64,000 bases of DNA from JAABSQ01 sp964573705 (GTDB lineage Bacteria; Desulfobacterota; Desulfobacteria; Desulfobacterales; Desulfococcaceae): contig CAZNLT010000007.1 in the NCBI GenBank assembly GCA_964573705.1, forward strand, positions 1-64,000. The letters run 5' to 3'. Of this stretch, positions 37,046-44,341 are shown piece by piece. How positions within the stretch are numbered: position 1 is the first letter of the stretch; the number at the start of each line of letters is the position of its first letter. A program made the translations under genes and the position numbers. Below the pieces are notes generated by a model. It was not told the origin of the DNA. It worked only from the letters and a program-made list of their open reading frames with translations, and ran no database searches.

Positions 37046-37333
37046 TTATTGAATGGATACGAAGGGTTTTCGAAGATCGTTTTTCAGAAGACTGGGTTTG
37101 CCCGGATTCCCATATAAAACGGTATAGGCCGATTTTGTGGTGCCGGTTGCGGTATCTACGATAAAAGCGCCACAGCCGCCAGCCCCTTCTCCCAACGAAA
37201 AGGACCAGGATGAGATCTGATACCGTCCGTATTGCTGTGAGGGGCCGGCACCGGTCAACAGCACCAATGACAAGATGAGAAATGCGCCTATAAAAAAATA
37301 GATCAACTTCCCATCATTGCTTGCAATTCGTTT
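37046..37333 (-). CDS. Small membrane-anchored or secreted protein, unknown
   Basis: 95 residues from ATG 37333 (AAAGGACAG upstream); the frame runs 16 codons further. An N-terminal helix LIYFFIGAFLILSLVLLTGAG is followed by a short beta-rich domain GRYQISSWSFSLGEGAGGCGAFIVDTATGTTKSAYTVLYG. The GAFIVDTATG-TK--Y pattern is seen in many small periplasmic proteins of unknown role. Sits between the CsgG-like and GIN genes of the operon. Confidence 0.72.
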   Translation of the reverse strand, partial: KRIASNDGKLIYFFIGAFLILSLVLLTGAGPSQQYGRYQISSWSFSLGEGAGGCGAFIVDTATGTTKSAYTVLYGNPGKPSLLKNDLRKPFVSIQ

Positions 37334-37382
37334 CATGATTCTGTCCTTTCTTTGAATATGTTTTTTGTCCGATTCAATCAAA

Positions 37383-38774
37383 TCACCATTGATCTTTCGG
37401 TGAAATCTCCGATGAATCGGAAGGCTCCGGGGCTCTGAGAGGCTCGGGATTCATCAAGGGCGGTCGTTCTTTTTTACCCAGCATGTCCAGCATCCGCATC
37501 AAAGTGTCCTTATCCCCCTCCTCGCTCTGAGGTTCGGTTTTCTTCGCATTTTTGGAGGTGTCTTCCCCTGCTGGCGCTTTCTCCTGCGTCTTGGGAGAAT
37601 CATCTCCAGAAGGGACGGCATCGGACTGCTCTTGAGGGGCCGGTACATTCAAGGAAACGATGAACTCCTGTAAAAGCTGGTTGTAACGCATCCTTCGATC
37701 CAGCACCGTCTGCTCAATGGGAATGCTGGTGTAAAGACGGATGAACATCTCCGATGTGAGACGATCGAAAGCACCTTGTATGCTGTCGCGGAAGAAGTGT
37801 TTCAATGCATGAATCGTCGGGGGATCCATTTCGTCATTGATGGGGATGTCATATCCGTGGAGGTAAAGGCACTCCTTGATTTTAACGATCTGAGCCAGCT
37901 CATTCATGTTATGGAAGTCGTTTGCAAGAGTACTGAGGACAATCGGGTCCGGCGGAACCCCTTCCAGCAATCTCCAGTAGGGTATATCAAAGTATTTTCC
38001 AATAATTTGTACAATGCTGAATTGAACCAACAGCCGAACCGCTGCATGCCGCCCTCCCACTTTCTTTATGGTCCCTTTGAGTCCGAAAGTGGGGCCATAA
38101 AGACTGAGGCCTAATTCGGCTTCTGCCAGACCTTTATGGACCCGAATCGAGTTGACAGTCTGCATTCGGGGGATTCCCACATTGGCATGAAAATCGAGCA
38201 TGTTGAGATCCAGGGTAATATTGGCGATACTCTTCTTCTCCAACTGCTGGTATTCGATCCCCGCCTTGTCATCATTGGTGGCGATCCCGAGGTCTTCATT
38301 TCTTCCACGGGTGTCCAGCCCGCGGTCGAACTCGGTGATGCCGCTACTGAGCAGCACATGAGGACTGTATTTCCTGTCGTAAGTGGTGTGACCGGCCTGA
38401 ACCATTTCGATCATGAAGCGCGTGTTGTTCGGAACAAAGTAGACATTGCCGCCGATGGCGTTGATGGTGCTCTTTATCATTTCTTTGATATCATAGGGGA
38501 TTTCTCCGCCTGTGGCGACAGATGTCCCCGTGTAGTCGATCCCGCCGTCGATCATGATGAAGACCAAGTCGCTCCCGAAAAGCAGGGTCATCTGTCCGAG
38601 TTCGGGCAGGGCTTGGCTCAAGGCGGTCCTTTTGATAGCCGGCAGTTCGGATTCGATCTCCACATCCACTTTTCTGGGATCGACTGTAGCGCACGAAATG
38701 AAGGCGATTGCAATAATCACAAACAGGATACTTCGGGCCGTTATGCGCCGGAGATGTCTTTTTCTCTTCTCCAT
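37383..38774 (-). CDS. CsgG/HfaB-like outer-membrane lipoprotein, candidate fibre-export channel
   Basis: 463 residues from ATG 38774 (GGGAGGGG upstream). Signal with lipobox AFISC, acyl-Cys 28. Residues ~50-262 follow the CsgG order: a first strand and DYTGTSVATGGEIPYDIKEM, then a VPNNTRFMIEM segment, LSSGITEFDRG (like GSIIGYES), NITLDLNMLDFHANVG (like VNLRVVNVSTGE), and a helical AAVRLLVQFSIVQIIGKYF end. Residues ~290-330 (VKIKECLYLHGYDI...PPTIHALKHFF) resemble a peptidoglycan-binding motif. A Pro/Ser/Glu-rich tail ends the protein. Resemblance was judged by eye only. Confidence 0.65.
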   Translation of the reverse strand: MEKRKRHLRRITARSILFVIIAIAFISCATVDPRKVDVEIESELPAIKRTALSQALPELGQMTLLFGSDLVFIMIDGGIDYTGTSVATGGEIPYDIKEMIKSTINAIGGNVYFVPNNTRFMIEMVQAGHTTYDRKYSPHVLLSSGITEFDRGLDTRGRNEDLGIATNDDKAGIEYQQLEKKSIANITLDLNMLDFHANVGIPRMQTVNSIRVHKGLAEAELGLSLYGPTFGLKGTIKKVGGRHAAVRLLVQFSIVQIIGKYFDIPYWRLLEGVPPDPIVLSTLANDFHNMNELAQIVKIKECLYLHGYDIPINDEMDPPTIHALKHFFRDSIQGAFDRLTSEMFIRLYTSIPIEQTVLDRRMRYNQLLQEFIVSLNVPAPQEQSDAVPSGDDSPKTQEKAPAGEDTSKNAKKTEPQSEEGDKDTLMRMLDMLGKKERPPLMNPEPLRAPEPSDSSEISPKDQW

Positions 38775-38809
38775 GATCCCCTCCCTTACATGAACTTTCC
38801 ATGATGACA

Positions 38810-39148
38810 CTATCGACTGATGACATTGTTGTTGTTTCCCTTATAAATCAAAGTGATGTCTCCTGGCTTAACCCCAGGGCCGATTATAATACTGCCCTGG
38901 ATGGCAGCGCTTGCGTCATCATCGGTTTCCAAGAGTTTTTTTTCATCTCGTATCGCCAATTTTGTTCTGGCATGCCGTTCCAAGCATAAAATATTTCTAT
39001 CTTTTTTTATCTTATCGTAATCCTCAATTTTATCGTCAATCGGTATTCCATCATCGAGATCACCGGCTAATCCGAATGGTATCAGGAAAAAAATGAACAG
39101 CAGATGAAAGAGGGCAAAGATAGCGCTATGAAGGCGTAATGTTTTCAT
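38810..39148 (-). CDS. Small secreted protein, candidate minor fibre component
   Basis: 112 residues with a long signal peptide (LHSAIFALFHLLFIFFLIPFGLAG). The mature part has an acidic helical half (DKIEDYDKIKKDRNILCLERHARTKLAI) and a beta-type end (AAIQGSIIIGPGVKPGDITLIYKGNNNNVI). The GDIT unit is also the core of the repeats in the preceding gene's product, suggesting that the two proteins assemble together, like a nucleator and a major subunit. No family recognised. Confidence 0.7.
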   Translation of the reverse strand: MKTLRLHSAIFALFHLLFIFFLIPFGLAGDLDDGIPIDDKIEDYDKIKKDRNILCLERHARTKLAIRDEKKLLETDDDASAAIQGSIIIGPGVKPGDITLIYKGNNNNVISR

Positions 39149-39166
39149 GATTCCTGCTTCCGTGTG

Positions 39167-39206
39167 ATATTCTCCGGATCAAGCAATCTCATGACCCGGA
39201 GAATAT
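39167..39206 (-). terminator. Intercistronic hairpin behind the repeat-protein gene
   Basis: Arms ATATTCTCCGG and CCGGAGAATAT (11 bp) with an ~18-nt loop, lying 13 nt past the repeat-protein stop (39220) on the minus strand and before the next start (39148). There is no U-tract, so I read it as a transcript-stabilising or partial-termination element that would raise the level of the first gene over the rest. Confidence 0.65.
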
Positions 39207-39219
39207 TGTTTATGGTTCT

Positions 39220-39609
39220 TTATTGAACATTAATGCCTGCGCTTACGGCAGTTGCAGCGACGCCCTGTGCAGTAGCGGTGATATCGCCAGCGTCTACCTT
39301 ATTGGTTACATCACCGCCGACCTGAGAATCTTTCATGTTGATACCGCCTGCAACAGCTGTGGCAGCGACGCCCTGCGCGGTAGCGGTGATATCGCCAGCG
39401 TCTACCTTATTGGTTACATCACCGCCGACCTGAGAATCTTTCATGTTGATACCGCCTGCAACAGCCGTGGCAGCGACGCCCTGCGCGGTAGCGGTGATAT
39501 CGCCAGCATCCACTTTGTTTGTGATATCCCCGCCTATCTTGGACCCGGCCATGGCTACGGTAGCGCTCATCATCAGAACTGCCAGTACGATTGCGATCAT
39601 CTTTTTCAT
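39220..39609 (-). CDS. Secreted 36-residue-repeat protein, candidate fibre subunit
   Basis: 129 residues. Signal peptide 1-21 (MKKMIAIVLAVLMMSATVAMA), then three near-identical 36-residue repeats (29-64, 65-100, and a shorter 101-129). Each has the core VTNKVDAGDITATAQGVAAT, then AVAGGINMKDSQVGGD. The repeats are small-residue and Asn/Asp/Thr-rich, as expected of a beta-solenoid or amyloid fibre, and lack Cys. AAGGAGATTACCC precedes the ATG. It is first in the operon behind a sigma54 promoter. Not a CsgA homologue by its repeat; a curli-like role is inferred from the CsgG-like gene downstream. Confidence 0.85.
   Translation of the reverse strand: MKKMIAIVLAVLMMSATVAMAGSKIGGDITNKVDAGDITATAQGVAATAVAGGINMKDSQVGGDVTNKVDAGDITATAQGVAATAVAGGINMKDSQVGGDVTNKVDAGDITATAQGVAATAVSAGINVQ
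39223..39525 (-). repeat. Three direct repeats of 108 bp within the fibre-subunit gene
   Basis: Units at 39418-39525, 39310-39417 and a shorter 39223-39309. The two full units differ at only a handful of bases, which implies recent duplication or ongoing homogenisation, and a likely source of repeat-number variation. Confidence 0.9.
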
Positions 39610-39808
39610 GGGTAATCTCCTTGTGTTTGATTTGGATGAAATGATAATAGGTTTTTCAGATACTTCCGTCCGTCATCGTTACCTCGGCCTTAAGGGGGAC
39701 GCTCGGATAGCGATTCCGAACAACTTGGCTATCAAGGGCTCTCGAATCTTTTTTCCCATTTTTCCTCCTTTCCATGATTCTGTGGTTCACATCCTTGGAA
39801 AAGAGATT

Positions 39809-39824
39809 TGCAACAGGTGTGCCA
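39809..39824 (-). promoter_or_regulatory. Sigma54 (-24/-12) promoter of the fibre operon
   Basis: Reading on the minus strand: TTGGCAC, then ACCTG, then TTGCA; GG and GC have the required 10-base spacing and every consensus position of TGGCAC-N5-TTGCA matches. The start point would lie near 39797, giving a ~188-nt leader to the ATG at 39609. Confidence 0.88.
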
Positions 39825-39919
39825 ACGGCAAAATAAATATTAAATTTATAATATTTTCAGACTTCTATCACAGAACTGCGTTTTTTTTGGATTATTTTTA
39901 CATAAGTTATTTGGTCGTA

Positions 39920-39944
39920 AAAATGACTTAAAATAAGTCATTTT
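39920..39944. promoter_or_regulatory. Upstream activator site 1 (perfect palindrome)
   Basis: Arms AAAATGACTTA and TAAGTCATTTT separated by AAA, a perfect 11-bp inverted repeat. Its centre (39932) is ~135 bp upstream of the predicted start point, ideal for an enhancer-binding protein with a Fis-type helix-turn-helix. Confidence 0.75.
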
Positions 39945-39998
39945 GGCGTGCAGGTATCAAAGGCATTGTATTTATGTAGAATATTAAAGGAGGGAAGG

Positions 39999-40015
39999 GT
40001 GACTTAAAATAATGC
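39999..40015. promoter_or_regulatory. Upstream activator site 2 (half-conserved copy)
   Basis: Contains GTGACTTAAAATAA, matching the left arm and spacer of site 1; the right arm is degenerate. Centre near 40008, 76 bp from site 1. Confidence 0.55.
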
Positions 40016-40033
40016 AACTATATTTGGGTTAAG

Positions 40034-40047
40034 ATCAAACGTTTGAT
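40034..40047. promoter_or_regulatory. Separate 14-bp perfect palindrome
   Basis: ATCAAACGTTTGAT, self-complementary, between sites 2 and 3. Unrelated in sequence to the other sites; may bind another regulator. Confidence 0.5.
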
Positions 40048-40075
40048 ATAATGACAATTATTCCGCATATAGAAT

Positions 40076-40096
40076 AGTGCCTTAAAATAAGCCACT
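40076..40096. promoter_or_regulatory. Upstream activator site 3 (near-palindrome)
   Basis: Arms AGTGCCTTA and TAAGCCACT around AAA, one mismatched pair. Same CTTAAAATAAG core as sites 1 and 2; centre near 40086, 78 bp from site 2. Confidence 0.65.
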
Positions 40097-40171
40097 TTAA
40101 AGTTGGTGTGTACCTGCCGCCAGGAAGAACTGAGAGGAGGTATAAGAATAAAAACTTATAATAACAAATAC

Positions 40172-42049
40172 TTACCTTCTATTCTTTGGCTTTTTAAGTT
40201 TAAACTTTTTCATCTTACGGTTGAGAGTATCTCTGGCGATATCCAAGGATCGCGCAGTTTTTGCAACATTCCAGTTGTTATGGGAAATAGCAAAGAGAAT
40301 GTGCTGTTTTTCCACATCTTCAAGCTTTAAAATCCGGCTCCCCTTCATTTCAGGAATCGCCTCAGAGATATTCCATTCGGCGAGAAGACGATCTTTGCGG
40401 ATCTGCTGTTCAGGAATCCAGACCGCGACTCTTCTAATCAGATTCAAGAGTTCCCGGACATTTCCCGGCCAATGGTATTTTTTCATGATTTCCAGTGTAT
40501 CCTCTGGGAAATAGAAAGGTTCTCGTTCGTTTTCTGCTGCACATTTCCGGCTGAAAAGGTTTATCAAGGGGGTAATATCCTCCTTTCGCTCCCGAAGCGG
40601 CGGTACATGAAGCGGAATGGTGTTTAAGCGGTCATAAAGATCCTGTCGAAACTGGTTGTCTTGGATCATGGCCTTAAGGTCCCGATTGGTTGCGGCAATG
40701 ATGCGGGCGTCCGAACGGCGTTCATGGCTTTCACCAAGGCGGTAAAAGGTTTTGTTCTCCAGGAACCGGAGCAGTTTCGGCTGCAGATCGAACCTTAGAT
40801 CGCCGATTTCATCCAAAAAGAGAGTTCCTCCTGCTGCGGCCTCAATTTTTCCCTGATGATCTGCAGTTGCCCCTGAAAACGCCCCTTTCTTGACCCCGAA
40901 CAGTTCACTTTCCAAAAGATCCGAAGGGATCATTGCACAATTGAGTGCGACATACTTGTGGTTTCTTCCGGAATAGGCGTGAATTGCCCGGGCAAGCAGA
41001 TCCTTTCCCGTGCCGGGCTCTCCCCGGATCAGGACCGAATAGGGGGATGGGGCACAGTGGAAGGCTTTGCTGAAAAGATCCCGCATGATCTCACTCTCGT
41101 AGACCGGTTTTTCATTCATGAGGTTTTCCCGGCATCCGTCGGCGCCGGGGCTGGCAATCCGTATCAACCTGGAATTTTCAACGGCCACTGCAATAAGAAA
41201 GCTCAAGAACTGTAGGAGGTTGAGGTCTTTCTCCGAAAGGATGCCGCTCTGTCTTCTGCTGTCTATGTATAGACACCCAATCGTCTCCTTTCTTCGTTTC
41301 AGCGGAATACAGGCCACCGTCTTGGCTCCGATAGACATAATGCTGGTGCTGGGATTATCCTGCTGCTGCGTATCTCTAATGAGAATCGGGCGTCCGCTTT
41401 TGATGACCTTCTGGATGATACTCTGGCTGACTTTAAAGGGAAGAGAAGTCTTGCCAAGCCTACTCTTTCTGTCAATTGTGATCAGATCATCTCGAATGCT
41501 CTGCCGAAGCGCCAGATAGGCTACGTCGACTGGGAACATTTCAAGTGATAGGTCCAGTATCTTAGCGATCAATTCCTGGGAATCGATAATATCCACCAAT
41601 TCATGCATTCGATCCAAAAATGCAATTTCGGCTTCACTTATCCCCTGAATGATCTTGGAAAAAGGGGTTAATTCCGGAGAGAGCCACTGGGTTTCCTCCA
41701 AATATATCTGGTCGTTTTCGGAATCAGCGGTTCCATTAATCACTAACCGATCGCTGTCTTCCGGCCGATCTTCCTTGAAGTAAAACTGGTAGTCTGAGAT
41801 AACGAAAGACATGTTATGAGCCAGAATTTCCCGCTGGATTTTCTTCCCATTCACCCAAGTTCCATTCTGACTTTTGTCAAAGAGAATGTATTGATCCCCG
41901 TCTCCCCGTTCGATTGTTGCATGGACTCTGGATACGGCTGTGGATTGAAGAACGATATCATTCTTCAAATCCCGGCCGATGCGTATATTCCCCTCCACCC
42001 TATATAAATTTTCGAAATCATTATTTTTTTTGATGATGAGACTTGACAC
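40172..42049 (-). CDS. FHA-GAF-AAA+-Fis sigma54 activator
   Basis: 625 residues. An FHA domain at about 1-95 (IRIGRDLKNDIVLQSTAVSRVHA; DKSQNGTWVNGKKI) replaces the usual receiver; a GAF domain follows (about 150-290), then the AAA+ domain with Walker A GEPGTGKDLL and Walker B GGTLFLDEIGDL, and a Fis helix-turn-helix at the end (VAKTARSLDIARDTLNRKMKKF). The sigma54-contact loop reads GAFSGA rather than GAFTGA, a conservative change. Its position upstream of three palindromes and a consensus sigma54 promoter makes the fibre operon its probable target, switched by phosphothreonine binding. Confidence 0.92.
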   Translation of the reverse strand: MSSLIIKKNNDFENLYRVEGNIRIGRDLKNDIVLQSTAVSRVHATIERGDGDQYILFDKSQNGTWVNGKKIQREILAHNMSFVISDYQFYFKEDRPEDSDRLVINGTADSENDQIYLEETQWLSPELTPFSKIIQGISEAEIAFLDRMHELVDIIDSQELIAKILDLSLEMFPVDVAYLALRQSIRDDLITIDRKSRLGKTSLPFKVSQSIIQKVIKSGRPILIRDTQQQDNPSTSIMSIGAKTVACIPLKRRKETIGCLYIDSRRQSGILSEKDLNLLQFLSFLIAVAVENSRLIRIASPGADGCRENLMNEKPVYESEIMRDLFSKAFHCAPSPYSVLIRGEPGTGKDLLARAIHAYSGRNHKYVALNCAMIPSDLLESELFGVKKGAFSGATADHQGKIEAAAGGTLFLDEIGDLRFDLQPKLLRFLENKTFYRLGESHERRSDARIIAATNRDLKAMIQDNQFRQDLYDRLNTIPLHVPPLRERKEDITPLINLFSRKCAAENEREPFYFPEDTLEIMKKYHWPGNVRELLNLIRRVAVWIPEQQIRKDRLLAEWNISEAIPEMKGSRILKLEDVEKQHILFAISHNNWNVAKTARSLDIARDTLNRKMKKFKLKKPKNRR

Positions 42050-42211
42050 TCGAGGTTTCCTCCACTATTGAACCGATTGAAAAATTAAGCTTTACGGATT
42101 TCGATCAGATATGGTAACGATTTACTTCTCCTGGCGGCTTGCCGTGCGATTTCAGTTCGACATACATTTTTTTCATCCAGTTGTAATTATATTGATCTGA
42201 GATAAAAAACA

Positions 42212-43681
42212 ATGTCTTTTTTCGAAAGCTTCAAGCCAGGCGACTTGATCGACGGCCAGTACCTTGTCTTGAAACTGCTTGGAAAAGGAGGGATGGGAAT
42301 CGTTTACAAGGTGAAAGAATTCCCATCTCAGAACCGGCTGTTTGCACTGAAAATCCTTCTGCCGGAGGGAATTCCAACATTCCAGATTAAGAAGGCCGAC
42401 CTAAATGATCTGCGCAAACGATTTTTGCATGAAGCCAACTCGTGTATGGATCTAGACCATCCCAACATTGTGAAAGTGAAAGGCGTCCAGGTATTTGAAA
42501 ATAAAGTTTACCTCCTTATGGAATACATCGATGGTAAAAATTTATCGAGATGGTTAGAAGAACATTCAACCGGATTCATGGAAGAAAGATGGCAGATTAT
42601 TTCTGATACCTGCAATGCTCTCCAATACGCCCACGAACAACAGATCTACCATCGAGATATCAAACCTACGAATATCATGGTGACTGATTCTGGACTAAGT
42701 CGAATCGTCGACTTCGGTCTCGCCAAACCCATGGAGCAAGAATTGGGGGAAAGGTCAAAATTAGGAGGACTGGGAAGCCAACGATATGCGGCTCCCGAAC
42801 AATGGCGAGGGGGGTTCTACGATCATAGGGTAGATATCTACTCCCTCGGCATAGTCTGCATTGAAATTCTTATCGGCAGGTATCCGGAAAACCCCATTAG
42901 GCCGAAAATACTGGAAGAACTCCGTGAACGGACAAGCGAGCAGATTTCAATGGTCCTACGAAAAGCCGCTGAAATTGCACCATCGGATCGATACGGCAAC
43001 ATAAAGGATATGTATAAGGACTTAGTAAATGCTCAACAACCAACATCTATTCGGTCCCCTATTGCTCCTACATTTGAAAAAAGAGATGCTCCAATAGCCG
43101 GCATTCCCCCAGCAAGACCTTCAGAACCGACGATTGAGACAATCGACGACCGTCGTACTACCGAAAAAACTCATTCCAAACCGACCATTTCCCGAAACAA
43201 GATCGGGTTTATTCTGGCTCTCTTAGGAACATCAGTGATAGTCGCCTCTGCCGTATTTTTGGTGAAGAGTTCATTTGAAGCCAGAGGGACCGGAACAAGG
43301 ATCGGAGAATTCAAGATCATCAGCCTCGATACCGGAGAGTTCCTCCATCCGGCTCGAAGCACCTTCGTACTGACTTCCGGAGAGAGAATACTCATCCATG
43401 TTGAAATGGATACCCAACCGGATGATCAGCCTCTTGAGGTTTTTTTTGACGCTGTCTTTGGCGCTATCAATGCTGAGGGAAAATTGTCGGCACAATATCG
43501 GGCTCCGCCGCTTCTACATTCAAAGGACATTATCATCATTGAGGCCTCAAACGGCGTAGAAATTTACCGACAAGCGTTGGGGGTCGAGATCCAGGCTGAG
43601 GATGAACAGATGGAAAGCCCGCCGCCCGGAATCGATGAGAGATATGATCAACAGCAATGGAAAGGAGATCTGGTACAATGA
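42212..43681 (+). CDS. Transmembrane Ser/Thr protein kinase (PknB-type) with Ig-like ectodomain
   Basis: 489 residues. Kinase domain about 13-275: glycine loop LGKGGMGIVYK, Lys47 (FALKILL), catalytic HRDIKPTN (Asp149), DFGLAKP (Asp167), APEQW, all intact. A linker rich in Pro/Thr follows, then one membrane helix at about 330-351 and an extracytoplasmic domain of ~135 residues whose VFFDAVFGAINAEGKLSAQYRAPP segment resembles the Ig-like domains of the next two products. First gene of the rightward operon, divergent from the FHA activator, its probable substrate reader. No strong Shine-Dalgarno at the ATG. Confidence 0.93.
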   Translation: MSFFESFKPGDLIDGQYLVLKLLGKGGMGIVYKVKEFPSQNRLFALKILLPEGIPTFQIKKADLNDLRKRFLHEANSCMDLDHPNIVKVKGVQVFENKVYLLMEYIDGKNLSRWLEEHSTGFMEERWQIISDTCNALQYAHEQQIYHRDIKPTNIMVTDSGLSRIVDFGLAKPMEQELGERSKLGGLGSQRYAAPEQWRGGFYDHRVDIYSLGIVCIEILIGRYPENPIRPKILEELRERTSEQISMVLRKAAEIAPSDRYGNIKDMYKDLVNAQQPTSIRSPIAPTFEKRDAPIAGIPPARPSEPTIETIDDRRTTEKTHSKPTISRNKIGFILALLGTSVIVASAVFLVKSSFEARGTGTRIGEFKIISLDTGEFLHPARSTFVLTSGERILIHVEMDTQPDDQPLEVFFDAVFGAINAEGKLSAQYRAPPLLHSKDIIIIEASNGVEIYRQALGVEIQAEDEQMESPPPGIDERYDQQQWKGDLVQ

Positions 43682-44340
43682 CCCGATGGACGATGTATTT
43701 GAGCGCTTGGATTATTATATTCGCTTGCGGAATGGTTCAGCCGACATGGGCGAAGCCTTCCGTACGAATCCTGATGGACCCGGTGGTCGATACCATCACC
43801 GTGGGAGCCAACTTGCAGGAAGTTCTCCTGATGACCCGGACGGACCGTCAGAATTACCAATTCGAATGGAAATTGGATGGCCCCGGCAGCCTGGCAGGTG
43901 AAAAGGCCGCTCCAGGCATTATCTATGTTCCGCCAGACAAGATGGATGGCGGCCCAACCCAAGTAATCATCTCCGTCTCAGTAATTGATGAAGAAAACAA
44001 CACCGCCAAAGATCAGATAGCCCTTCGGCTTCTACCTTCGGAGGTGCCAACTCTTCTACCTGGTATCAAGGTGTTTGACCAACACAACCAAGTAATTGCC
44101 CCTGCGTATTCCGTTAAGCGGGGAGAAATTGTGCGAATCAAGGCAGAACTCTCCGATGATGTCCAAATGGAATGGAACACCATTCGCGGAAAGATCGAAA
44201 AGACAGATAAAAACGGAGTTGTCAACTACCTTCCACCAGAAGGAAAAAACATCAGCAAAGACATCATTACCTTAAAAACAAGGCATCTTCAGAACGGACC
44301 GGAGATCCGATACCCCATCACGATCACAATTGTTGAATGA
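43678..44340 (+). CDS. Secreted protein with two Ig-like domains
   Basis: 220 residues from ATG 43678 (AAAGGAGATCTG upstream), overlapping the kinase stop by four bases. Signal peptide about 1-25 (MYLSAWIIIFACGMVQPTWA). Domain 1 has FEWKLDGPGSLAGEK...GIIYVPPDKM and a VSVIDEENN strand; domain 2 repeats the layout (VQMEWNTIRGKIEKTDKNGVVNYLPPEG). This is a bacterial Ig-like (PKD-like) fold by pattern. It is likely periplasmic and may contact the kinase ectodomain. No family name known. Confidence 0.8.
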   Translation: MTRWTMYLSAWIIIFACGMVQPTWAKPSVRILMDPVVDTITVGANLQEVLLMTRTDRQNYQFEWKLDGPGSLAGEKAAPGIIYVPPDKMDGGPTQVIISVSVIDEENNTAKDQIALRLLPSEVPTLLPGIKVFDQHNQVIAPAYSVKRGEIVRIKAELSDDVQMEWNTIRGKIEKTDKNGVVNYLPPEGKNISKDIITLKTRHLQNGPEIRYPITITIVE

Positions 44341-44341
44341 A

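Larger units (their letters stand above)
39610..40171. other. Regulatory region of the fibre operon (562 bp)
   Basis: Gene-free, AT-rich space between the activator gene and the repeat-protein gene. It contains a sigma54 promoter, three related palindromic sites and a separate 14-bp palindrome, all listed separately. The rightward reading frame at 39443-39931 is an antisense artefact. Confidence 0.8.

Noticed and set aside
39443..39931. 162-codon rightward reading frame
   Set aside because: Runs antisense through the repeat-protein gene and then across the sigma54 promoter; amino acid pattern is not protein-like.
42146..42166. A sigma54-like promoter before the kinase (TGGCGGCTTGCCGTGC)
   Set aside because: GG and GC are 11 bases apart rather than 10, and the -12 element does not match.
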